Shown piece by piece: positions 19,566 through 29,638 of a stretch of DNA of 64,000 nucleotides. The stretch covers positions 658,371 through 722,370 of the forward strand of contig QXJR01000010.1 in the NCBI GenBank assembly GCA_020975725.1, written 5' to 3'. The notes under the pieces are model-generated. The model saw only the letters and a program-made list of their open reading frames with translations. It did no database searches and was not told where the DNA came from. Positions within the stretch are counted from its first letter, which is position 1, and each line of letters opens with the position of its first letter. The translations under genes were made by a program, and so were the position numbers. The DNA comes from Picocystis sp. L7. Lineage: Eukaryota > Chlorophyta > Picocystophyceae > Picocystales > Picocystaceae.

Positions 19566-21829
19566 CTAGAGGGGACTCCTGCATATGTGCAGTGTAGCGC
19601 AATCACGGCCCGTGTATGGCCCACACAGGTAGGCAACGATGCCTTCGCTTGGCTTGGGACATGCCTGGCATGCGGCCGAGGGTTTCCTACCGCACATGAC
19701 GCAATGACGCTGTGTCACCTTCCTCGCCCGCGTGTCTTCGCCACTCGTCCTCATCACTTCCTCCCGTGCCACCAGACGGTGTGCACTCCCTCCACCCAAA
19801 TCACCCATCGCAGCGATCAACGGACGTAGACGGAGAGCTTGCTGCCTCTCCGTCTCCAACTCTGCCATTATCCACGGATTCTCTAGCAACTCCTTTGCGA
19901 GGAGCATCCTACAGTGCTTCTGTCGCACCTGCTCTGTTCTCTTCGCACGCATGAGCAAGAAAGTGTTCACCTCCGCCAACCCAATCAGCTCACTCAACTC
20001 GCGAATTCGAATGTCGTGCGTTTTCCACACGTCGTGGAACGCAACGCTACCTGTTCGCAGCCGGTTGTGCTAGTCCACGATGTTGTACTTGGATCTGTAC
20101 ATCTGCGTTGTCTCATCTACTGGGATTTGCTTTGCCAGCAGATGAGTGGTGTCCGTTGGATGCTTGATCATGTACTTCATGGTGCCTGCTGGCTGTGTGG
20201 TGAAGCAGGAAGACACCAAGCAGAGTGGTACACCAGCAGGCCCACGATGGGCAGTTGCCTTGATCAAGGTGCGGGTCCTGCGCACAGAGACTTCTCCTGG
20301 AATGCAAACAGTCAGTCCAGGTTGGTTGGGCTCACTCGAAAGGAAACGTTGAAGTGCAGCCTTGGGGTAACCCCTGTGTGCTGTTTTCACATTCAACACG
20401 GAGTACACACCGCGCTCTAGTAGCGCATAGCATGTCTTGAGTATCCCAAACCAGCTATCACCAAGGCAGACACGCCCACTGCCAAGGAACGGCTTCATGA
20501 GCCCGAGGGTGGTTGCTATGGTTGTCCCATATTCTGCATAAAATTCTTTCTCCTTCATCAAGCCTGCATTCTCCACTGGTTCCATGCGAGAACAGACACC
20601 AGTCAGCCCATCACACACAGTTTTGAGCTCCCTGCCCAGCGGGTCAGGTTTCCTGCGCAGAAACATCTTGGAGGGCATGCACTTGCCCATCCATTTCAAC
20701 ATGTATTCGTCCACAACCACCAGCCAGCTTGGAGTGTAATGCCGGGATGCATGTGCATTCCATGCATCCCAGAACCTACGCAGTTCCCAATGAGGATCAT
20801 CCTGCAGTGTATGCAAGGTGCCTGTGGGTCCCTTGCAAGGTCCAGCTTGCTCAGGCCTGTCCTCTCTCGCTCCTCGCTCCGCTGTGTATTTTGGCACACT
20901 GACTGCCAAGTATTCCAAGATGCGGTCAAAGTCCCTCCTGCAGAGAAACTTGTTCAGGTCGAACTGGACCGCCAATGGGACCTTCTCCACATCAATCACC
21001 TGCCAGAATGCCTTCGTGCTATGCCCAGGGTGCAACAACATGTACACGAAGCACCTAGACACCCTCAACAACATACCAGGTGAACACTCTCTGTCGTAAC
21101 ACAAGAAAGTGTCACCCGGCTTGTTGTACTTGCTTCGACCGCGCTTGGTTATCTCAGCACTCCAATCAGGCAACAGTTCGTACGGGAAGAAGCGCAGGAA
21201 ATGCTACAATGCTTTTGTCTCACGAAAAGGCTGTGGTATGTAAGACGAAGGCGAACCATAGCCTTGTTGCCTGTCCATGACGCCATTGGCTGCACGTGAG
21301 TCGACCATCACGTGCGCCTCTTCCTCCTCCCACACCACTCCAAACCATTCCCAGCCACTTCGTTGACGTCCACGCCATCTCCAAGCGGGTCCAAGTCTTC
21401 CTCGTGGAGCGTTGCGCACTCCTGGACGTCGAGGAAGGCCTCCTCCGGTGGTACCTCCGTGGGTGGAGGTACCAAGTCGTCGTCCCCACCGGCATCCATT
21501 CCGGTGGGTCTTTCTTCCTCCATGGCCGCGTGTTGCGGTTCTTCATCCGGTGGTTGCTCCACAAACGTGTAAAGGTTCACCGTTTCCTCGGTGACCGGCC
21601 ATTCCTCCGTCGAGGTGCCCGTCGTGTGGCAGCAAACGATGGCCTCCTGCTCTCCTATTCGTAAACGTATGAGGCGGAGCACCACGCCGTCATACCACGT
21701 GTCGCTCCACGCCTCCCCATGCGCTTCACGAGCCCATTCTTCGCCAAACTCGGCTGCTGGAATCCGAACGCGCGCTCCAATCAGCGGATTGGGCGGCCGT
21801 TGCCGCCGTTGCTTCCGCCGATGCGCCAT
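19566..21829 (-). pseudogene. piggyBac-like transposase (DDE_Tnp_1_7 type), broken
   Basis: Reading from 21829 (ATG) on the minus strand: an N-terminal part with YDGVVLRLIRLRIGEQEA and an acidic linker, then a change of frame near 21310, then the catalytic core. The first catalytic Asp is in VVVDEYMLKWMGK and the second in VCLGDSWFGILKTCYALLERG, both matching piggyBac family signatures. The third conserved region reads NIVD then a TAG stop (20070-20072) then HNRLRTG, where the family normally has VDQHNRLR. A second in-frame TAG lies at 21204-21206, between ETKAL and HFLRFFPYELL. The C-terminus (about 19590-19720) has the Cys-rich zinc ribbon typical of these proteins (CVMCGRK, ACQAC, CGPYTGRDC). 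One frame change and two stops argue for a dead copy. Confidence 0.75.
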
Positions 21830-22035
21830 GCGTGATCACATCCGAAAACCCGTAGGGCTTCCTTCCTCAGCCGACAACTCGAGATTCAATACTGAACTTG
21901 CCCATCAGAATTCCGTCCCATGATTGGAACATGTCTTGGGTACCTAGGCATCAATTCTCCCATCTAAATTGGGCAATTTGCAGAAAAACGTTCCTATTGG
22001 GAAGATTGTCCCATGTATAGGACAATAACACCCTC

Positions 22036-22066
22036 ATTGTCCTATATATAGGACACATGGGGATTC
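22036..22066. repeat. Right terminal repeat of the piggyBac-type element
   Basis: Contains the 18-nt perfect palindrome tgtcctatatataggaca (22038-22055) and ends tggggatt. A related imperfect palindrome lies just inside at 22005-22026. Confidence 0.65.
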
Positions 22067-23104
22067 GTACAGAAGGGCTCCAACAGACCTTGCCCCCCGG
22101 CACAATGGACCTCGACCGTTGGGTTGGGCACCAGACCAACCAAGAGATCTTTACTATCCAGATCTCATGTTGGATAGGGCCTGGAAATACCACTCCCTTG
22201 TGAGAAAACACCTAGGACTTCCCACAGGATCTTGTTATTGAATAAGAACCTTCCCGATCTCGGCTCCATGTGCGCTTTGGTTCTCCGTACCTCCCAACTC
22301 AACCCGGAACCTTCTCCACACGCAAAGTGCCAGAAACTTGGGCTGTTGCACGACCTCTTGTCGCTTCACAACCTGCCCAAAACTAACAAACCACAACATA
22401 TCCTTGAGACTCGTTTCCTCAATTCACCACGTTCATCACAGTTGAACTTGTCCTACTAGGAGCCCCTTTCATGTAGGAAGGGGCATGCCTACGATAATAA
22501 TGGCTATCGCATTGTTTCTCATCTTTCTAAGAATTTCTCACATACCTCCTATTGCGATCTTCATCGCAACACTACCACCACACGAGCAACTCATGGAGAT
22601 CATCACCATTCAAGCAAGAAGTTTTAGAACGCTAGAGAAGTCGAAGCCTCCATGCCGGTCCCATCTATTGGACCACTCGTCCCCCACCAAACGGCCCCAA
22701 TCCAATACTCCGAACAGAAATTATTGGTCTTCATCCAGGAGCGATTCTTAAGGGATTTGGTAGCGGTGGCTCGAAAGTGACCGATTCCGGTGAAGAGGGG
22801 ATCTTCAAAGAATCAAAATCTAGGATGTTATGGTGGAGAACAATAGGGGCAACCATAAGCATAGGTCCTTGACCTCTTAACCCCTTTTCTATTCCTCCTC
22901 CACTACATGATGATTTCCAACCAAGCCAAAACAACGATCCGTAGGAGAACAACCGTGTCTATTCAACGACCGAATAGTATCATAATATGACGAGGGATCA
23001 AATGTTTTGAAACGAAAGACTATTTGAAATAAAAAAGTTCGAGTGATGTGCATTGTACCTAAGGTAGGTATATTGCAGCCGTCCATGCACCAAGCTAAAG
23101 TTTC
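22067..23104. other. AT-rich intergenic DNA, no gene seen
   Basis: Short open frames only. It lies between the transposon's right end and the 3' end of the kinase gene. Confidence 0.5.
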
Positions 23105-25249
23105 TTAGCGCATTGATACCAATTGCTTGGAAATATCTTGAAAGGTAGGACGCTTCTGGGGGTCTTGCGCCCAACATGAAACCATTAATCCTACATAGTT
23201 AGGGTGTTTTTGCTTCATACTGCTGGATATCTCTGGTCGTTTACCATCTTCAACAATACGTGATACTACACGCGGATCCACACCTTCAAATGGAATTGAC
23301 TGTGTTGCAACGGCATACATCAACATCCCAAAAGCATACACATCAATGCTTGGCTCTCGGCTACCCTGTAGATCCGTGAACATCTCAGGGGCTGCATATA
23401 GAAGCGACAAACCGCTTGTAGGAGCCATTGTATGAGTATACGTTTGTACTCTTGAAACACCAAAGTCCACCACAACTGCAATGCCTTTGTCGTTGAACAT
23501 CACATTTTCAGGTTTAAGGTCCCCGTGCACAACCCTCTCAAAAGGTCTTGAGTGCAAATAGGCCATTCCCCTTGCGATATCTGATACTGCAGCAATTTTC
23601 CATTCCCAAGGCAAAGGGTTGCTGTCTTCCAGCGCGGTTGCCAAGGATCCACGTCCATAGAACTCCATTACCAGCGCAAAATGGTCCTTTTCATCGACAA
23701 GGCCGTAGAAAGTTGCAATATTAGGATGACGTAAGAGACTCATGATGTAGGCTTCTTGATGGACCATGCGCTTCATGCGTTCTGTAAGTAGCGGCTGGGC
23801 AAGTTCTTTCACAGCTACCTGAAAAGCGCTCCAATGTCCCCTGTATACTTTCCCATATCCTCCCTGACCTACTACATTCGAAAGCTCTATCTCATCCCAT
23901 GAGATTTTCAAGTCCTGTATTTTTTCCTTGATTGTCCTACGGCGTTCTTGCCTCATGAGCTCTTTGATATTCAAACCATGTGTTTGAAACTGCTTCTCCA
24001 AATCCAAGCGCTGTGTCTTACTCAACGATTCCCATGACTCACCATCCTCTGTCAGGCTTTCAGCAAGATCTTTGAGGTCCTGCTTCGTGTCCTCAACATC
24101 TTCGTCCTCCGCACGAGAGGGAAGGAATGCTTGCTTTGCAAGTTGTGTTTGCACCACTGCACCATCCGTAAAAGTCTGCATTTGCATTTGCAGTGCTAGA
24201 TTCAAGTCATTGAAGCAGTCAGAGAGATCATGAGATAGTTCTTGAAACTTGGCTCCGTACCTTTCCGATTTGGACATGCTGAATACCAATGAAACAATAG
24301 ACTTTTCCCTCGAAGACCACTTTTCGATGGTGGCCGCAGCTGCATTCAGCACATCTTGCAGTTGCTGCAGCACAGGTTCGAGTGACTTTGCCCGTACGTC
24401 TTGCTGGTCCCCATTATTAGAAACCAAATGCTCTTGAAGCGCATTCAAAAGAGGGAGCATTGCACCAATCCGAAGAGATAATCGTTCACACCTAGCATGA
24501 TTAGCGACAACCCGTCGTGCCATGTTTATCACTGCTGTAGCTAGACTGACACAAATATCCAACGCTGCAAATCCAGTTTGTGCAAGCCTGAACTCTGTAA
24601 CACTCTTGTTTGTCCACTGTTTGTTGGATGAACTGCTCATACTTGAGATTTGAGGAGAACGCAATTGCCCTGATGATACCACTTGTGGTTCGCTGAAGCT
24701 TTCAACTTTTGGTGCGTATTGCCGGCTATCTCTTGAGCCATAAGCGCCAGATCTTGAAGTATATGAGCTGGTCTCAGCACGTGAGTGAAAAAAGATGCAT
24801 CGTACAGCCAATAGACACGTTGCAAAAGCTAAAAAACCAAAAACTATCCACATGTCTCGCTTGTAGTCACTAGAACTATAAAAGTTACCTGACTCAACAA
24901 TCGCTGCATATACACCCACACCAATCGAGGTAGCATAGAATAGGCCAAAGACTACCCACTCAAAACGATGTTTCCAGTGTGTACACCCGTAGTGCACCTT
25001 CCAATCATATCTGCCACTAGCTTTGGAAAAATACAAAAAGTAAAAAAGAACTAGTACAGCAAGAAAGAGTGAAATTGCAAATCCTGCCCAAAAACCTGCT
25101 TCTTTTGAACCATCATCATAATCATAGTAGCTGTAGGAGTCAATACTTAGAACTGCGGAGGTAAGAAAAACAACAGCTAGGATGGTTGATACCACAAAAG
25201 TCAACCATGCGACTCTGTTAGGTTTTGTCATACATCCAAAGTAAACCAT
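23105..25249 (-). CDS. Membrane-anchored protein kinase (TKL-like)
   Basis: The product has 714 residues from the ATG at 25249. The N-terminal 170 residues contain four hydrophobic helices (around WLTFVVSTILAVVFL, GFAISLFLAVLVLFYFLYF, VFGLFYATSIGVGVYAAIV and IVFGFLAFATCLLAVRCIF). A middle region with Ser-rich and helical segments follows. The C-terminal 270 residues are a complete protein kinase domain: GQGGYGKVY Gly loop, VAVKEL with the Lys, the catalytic loop VVHGDLKPENVMF (HGD in place of HRD), VVDFGVS and LLYAAPEMF. The layout fits tyrosine-kinase-like Ser/Thr kinases of plants and protists. The cytosolic kinase would be tethered to a membrane by the four-helix module. Codon use is clearly more AT-rich than in the genes at 29-57 kb, matching its AT-rich surroundings. 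Confidence 0.88.
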   Translation of the reverse strand: MVYFGCMTKPNRVAWLTFVVSTILAVVFLTSAVLSIDSYSYYDYDDGSKEAGFWAGFAISLFLAVLVLFYFLYFSKASGRYDWKVHYGCTHWKHRFEWVVFGLFYATSIGVGVYAAIVESGNFYSSSDYKRDMWIVFGFLAFATCLLAVRCIFFHSRAETSSYTSRSGAYGSRDSRQYAPKVESFSEPQVVSSGQLRSPQISSMSSSSNKQWTNKSVTEFRLAQTGFAALDICVSLATAVINMARRVVANHARCERLSLRIGAMLPLLNALQEHLVSNNGDQQDVRAKSLEPVLQQLQDVLNAAAATIEKWSSREKSIVSLVFSMSKSERYGAKFQELSHDLSDCFNDLNLALQMQMQTFTDGAVVQTQLAKQAFLPSRAEDEDVEDTKQDLKDLAESLTEDGESWESLSKTQRLDLEKQFQTHGLNIKELMRQERRRTIKEKIQDLKISWDEIELSNVVGQGGYGKVYRGHWSAFQVAVKELAQPLLTERMKRMVHQEAYIMSLLRHPNIATFYGLVDEKDHFALVMEFYGRGSLATALEDSNPLPWEWKIAAVSDIARGMAYLHSRPFERVVHGDLKPENVMFNDKGIAVVVDFGVSRVQTYTHTMAPTSGLSLLYAAPEMFTDLQGSREPSIDVYAFGMLMYAVATQSIPFEGVDPRVVSRIVEDGKRPEISSSMKQKHPNYVGLMVSCWAQDPQKRPTFQDISKQLVSMR

Positions 25250-28200
25250 GGCAAGCAAAAAACGGGTTTGACCAAACTCAAATCACAAAGAGATATTGCT
25301 GACTTCTTGCTTTTAACTATCAAGTGACTCTGTTGGAGGGCCTTGCAAATGATTTTGATCTGGAAAACGAACACAACTACTGGTCAGCTCCTTGACTCCC
25401 CAAGTGAACAAGATATCGCCGTTCATTTTCTGCCTCGCATTTTCAGCCACATTGCAACACTAGGGAAGAGAATCAGCCTAGTCAAGAACCTTGCTTGTGA
25501 TATAAGCATATTTTCTTGCTGGAAAGTTGAATGGCCTCAAATACTTTGATCGATAGAAACTGTATTGTCGAACCAGGGTTGGAACAAGTGTAAAGAATGG
25601 AGGTGCAGCAATCTAAAAGCCAGCCTCAGGCAGTATCCCCTCCAAAACTGTGGCAGGTAAAACTTAAGAGTTCCTAAGCGTTGGCTTTCTCAGAGTTAGG
25701 GATTCCATGTAGTTTCTGGGAGGAAAGTCTTGAATTTCTTTCGCTGGAGATTTGCAAGCAGTAGCAAGGATTCACCATGGTAGCTTATTTTCTAAACCAT
25801 GTATCCGAGTGAGGTCCCAAATGAGTGATCAAACCTACATCCTAGCTACTTAGATACAGTCCTTCGGACCAAATTCAATTCTGGGAGGACTGGGTGAAGA
25901 CTAGCAACATTCCTCACTGCATTGAAAGCACGTTCGCCCTGACTGGAAAAGAATACCCTCTTGAGTGGTCTTGCTTTCTCTCTCTTGACAAACTATGCAT
26001 TGGCTCACTTGTTTCATGCAGCACTAGGGAACACTGCTGGTATGGGCGCAAGGTTTGCTCTCAAGCAACGGACGAAAAGCAAGCTTACCTGTGCGAAGCT
26101 TGGGGAGGTTGCCTCCGAGCTCGAGCTGGTGTTGTCGAAGTAATCGAACGGCGACTGCTACGCAATGCGAAGGAACTAGGGTCAGTGTTCGTGTTCAAAC
26201 TCCTTACGACTGCGACCCTATCCTGCCTGCATCTTGCTGAAGCGCGATAGAGCTGATCTTCCGCTTAGGTCATCTTTTTCGACGGTCCAGCTACCACCAG
26301 GGTTGACCCTGCACGCAAACCTTGCCTCTATCAAATCATAAATCTTTGACGATTCCATTGGAAGCAGGCCAACCGTTCGCACGTCTAGGAGTTCTCACCG
26401 TTTGCGGGTACGAGCTTGTATGTGGTTGCTGTGGCGATGCGTTTGGCCGCCCACGGATTGTAACAGGCGGCGATCTTGTGGACACCATCGAGGTTCGCCC
26501 CGCTCAGTTGCAAACGATTCCAGGGCTCGGGTGGAAACTCCCCCCGATATAGCCGAGTTGTAGATGGAGGTTTGTTGAAAAACTGCCCCTGCACCAAGGA
26601 CATAGCCCCACTCTTTGTGAAAAATCTCGAGTCTTTCCACGAGACTGGACAGGTGCCCCAGGTAGAAGGTTCAGATTTGGTCGAAAGTAAACCTTCTGTT
26701 CCGTTGCGCCCCAATCGATGTAGTCATATTTTTTTCCGGTGGAAAAAGGAAATCCCCTTTTCTTCCCCAAAATAGTCCCGAAAGAGAGGGTCCCGTCCCC
26801 TGCGTTATTAGTGAAATATCGATGATTTAATACCGAAACGAAGAATCAGTCGATTTGACGCGAAAAGAAACCTTCATTTGAAGAACTTCGTTTTCGTTTG
26901 GTGCATCCGGGTAACGTTCACAGATGTGACCCTCTTGTGAATATGCCTATAGGGTTTCTTTCTTTTCTTGCCTACGTTCACTCCTTGATCCGGTGTGTCA
27001 TTGCGTCGTAGGATGTTCTCCTTGCTTGGTCGAGCTCCCTTGATGATCTCGATAGAGAGGAAGGGTACATTGATGTGTCGTGCTAATTTTCGATTTCTAT
27101 TAAAAGTAAGGTGTTGCGCTCTTTACAAAGTCTCTTGGGTTTGTTAGTATACTGGTGACCTATTGGTTTGTTTTGCAATGATTGACACAAGTTTGTGAAT
27201 GTCGCGTGTTTGATCATCGGGCGAACGGCTTATTTCATCCCACGTTCTGTTTGTCTTACCACACGTGGATCCGCCGGTCGGTCCCTCGGTTTGCACCAAG
27301 AGAGGGCTCCTCTTGGTTGAGGGTGTCAACTTCATTGGTACTTTTGGTATTGTAACAACCTTTTTGCTTCCTTTTCTAGACAATGATCCAAATGAAATAC
27401 GCAAAATTCCATCTACCACGTAAACTTTCGTACACTACATGGCTCGACCAAGAAGCAAGATTTCTTCATCGAGCCATGGCATTTAAATTGAGCGCACGAT
27501 GGCAGCATCTCGGCGCACGAGCCACTGAGAGTGATGGATGACAACATCGACAACGCAATAGTGATGGCCGGTGAGCCAACGAAGGTGAAGCAAAACATGT
27601 GGAACGAAGCGCATCATACATCGCTCGTAAGTCAGACGTACCTGGACAAATGTTGCCCGATTGGCAAGAGCTCTCACCAAGAAATTAGAGTAGACAAGTT
27701 GAGGTTGTTGGACGTGCTTGCTGAATATCGGGATGGAGTCTTTGGCGACTTCAACCTTTCATGGCGATAGATTCAGCGCCAATTGTCCACATCGATGTAG
27801 GAATAAGAGAAGCAAAATGCCGAGGCCCTCCAAACAACTACCAAAGCGTTCGTGAGGGTTGGACGCTCACACACGTGCCTGGGAGGCAAGCTTGGTTGAG
27901 GGGAAGGCAAGGCAATGGCCCGTTCTTGGACAAGTGGGAGGAGCTCCCCCTGCGCTCGGGTAAACGCTTCCTTGATGGATTCGAGGCTTCTAGCCAAGTG
28001 CGGTTACTCTCTTGAGCGTTTTAGTGGTGCATGGACCCCGACAAGACGTGGAGGTGTAAGGTACATAAGAAGAAAACGGGAATGTAAAAGTGGTCCCCAC
28101 GAACGCTTTGTAGCAATTGAGGTTTGTGTAGTGGTGCACTTGCGCTCTCAGTATTTGGAGGACTATGCGATACCAACTTCTATGAGCGCAACACGGACAT

Positions 28201-29222
28201 CCAGAATAAGCGTCATCAATTAGCAACTCTCTTCGTCTCAAAATGGAGTATTGTAGTGAGATCTTGTTCAAGGATGCTCGCACCTAATTCTCTCCATTAT
28301 GAAAGACTTGTACCATCAACGGATTATTGTCGTCAAGGCCCAACACGGATAGCTTCTTCGCTTCTCTTGGTTGGTATTTCACCTCCTTCCCACGCAACGA
28401 AACGCATGCTTTTGTTAATTGAGGACGAAGGACTACATTGCATGTGGAGTCTTTCATCTCGAGACGTTTGAGATATAAGTAAGTGTCCCCTACTTTTCTA
28501 TTCCTATATTTACTCCAAGTAATTCTTCTTCGGTGTTTGTTTCGATTTACATGATTTCGCCTTGAGTTGGTTCACATTGGGCATCTTTCCGTAGATCTTG
28601 GTGGTTACGACGATGTCTTAGCATAAATAAGCATTCTTTTCAACTTGAGCATCTTTCATAGGTACTTCAATTGTGCCAAACGAATCAATGAAAGTGGAGC
28701 AAACAAGTATGCCACAGCTATTCGCTTGTCCGAGGTGCTATAGTGAATCCCTCTACAAGTTTCGAGCGACTTCTCTATAGCTTGTTGTGAAACATACGAC
28801 GAGGGGTACGCGTTCATTGATCCATACAGTCCCATCGTGCACTCTCACGCTTGGATGGTTCATGTGATGGAGTTGTCGTAGCAATGTCGAAGCGTTGACA
28901 TTGGAAGACGAACCTTTGACGAGGACACGGTGACGGACATTACACGGAGTGCATTGTCGTCGCCGAGAGGGAGGAGCGAATTTGTTCGCAGGAGGTATTC
29001 ATTCGTGGAGGGCGGGAGAAGAACGGTCCGGGTTGGCGAGTTCCGTCATTATCATCCACGCGGCCCTTCCTTTCGTTTCATGTTGCCGACGATGTCCTCC
29101 CTCGACCGCATCGTCGGTAGGATGCATCCATCTCATGGGCATGGCTTCCCTATGACGCGGGAGTCACCTCGCCCACACGCCTCTTCCTGTCCTCCCTTCT
29201 CTCCCTGTTTCTCTCCCTTCTC
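25250..29222. other. Long stretch without a convincing gene
   Basis: About 4 kb with only short overlapping frames. It holds copy 2 of the dispersed repeat (27836-28026) and, at its end, the start of a pyrimidine-rich region. The first few hundred bases should contain the kinase promoter. Composition shifts from AT-rich to GC-rich near 28.9 kb. Confidence 0.45.
27836..28026 (+). repeat. Dispersed repeat, copy 2 (about 190 bp)
   Basis: Direct-orientation match to 1554-1743, described there. The two copies are about 26 kb apart. Confidence 0.75.
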
Positions 29223-29450
29223 TCCTCCTTCTATCCTTCTGTTTCTCTCCCTTCTCTTCCTGTCCCTTCTATCCTTCTGTTTCTCTCCCTTCTCTTCCTG
29301 TCCCTTCTATCCTTCTGTTTCTCTCCCTTCTCTTCCTGTCCCTTCTATCCTTCTGGTTCTCTCCCTTCTCTTCCTGTCCCTTCTATCCTTCTGGTTCTCT
29401 CCCTTCTCTTCCTGTCCCTTCTATCCTTCTGGTTCTCTCCCTTCTATCCA
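29223..29450 (+). repeat. Pyrimidine-rich 38-nt tandem array
   Basis: Five to six units of 38 nt made from ccttctatccttctg and ctctcccttctcttcctgtc, almost pure C/T on the plus strand. It ends about 190 bp before the TCF25-like start codon, so it lies in the promoter or 5' leader region of that gene. Confidence 0.9.
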
Positions 29451-29638
29451 TTCCCTTTCGTCCCTTTCGCCCCGGTCATCGAAGGGGTGGCCCACACCCC
29501 AACAGAGAGAGAGGGAGGGAGTTTCTTCTCTCCCGTTCGTGTCCATCGTCCATCGTCGCGCTTCGCGCGGCTTCGCACGAGCGCCATCGTCTGCTCGTCT
29601 GCTCGATCCCTGATCGGACGGAAGGAAGGAAGGAAGGG

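Larger units (their letters stand above)
19165..22066 (-). mobile_element. Decayed piggyBac-type DNA transposon with palindromic ends
   Basis: The element is delimited by similar termini: left 19165-19198 (aatcccca then a 22-nt palindrome attgtcctata/tataggacaat at 19177-19198) and right 22036-22066 (the same palindrome core, then tggggatt). Read as inverted repeats, both ends give AATCCCCA followed by GTCCTATATATAGGACAAT. Inside, further copies of the ataggacaat motif lie at 19367-19377 and 22005-22026, as expected for transposase-binding sites. The interior encodes a piggyBac-like transposase on the minus strand, broken by two stops and a frame change. No clear TTAA duplication is seen at the edges, so the exact ends are uncertain. 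Confidence 0.7.

Noticed and set aside
19566-21829. Alternative genetic code with TAG read as Gln
   Set aside because: TAG is the natural end of other conserved genes (SOUL at 48276, MFS at 53935), and the transposase also has a frame change.
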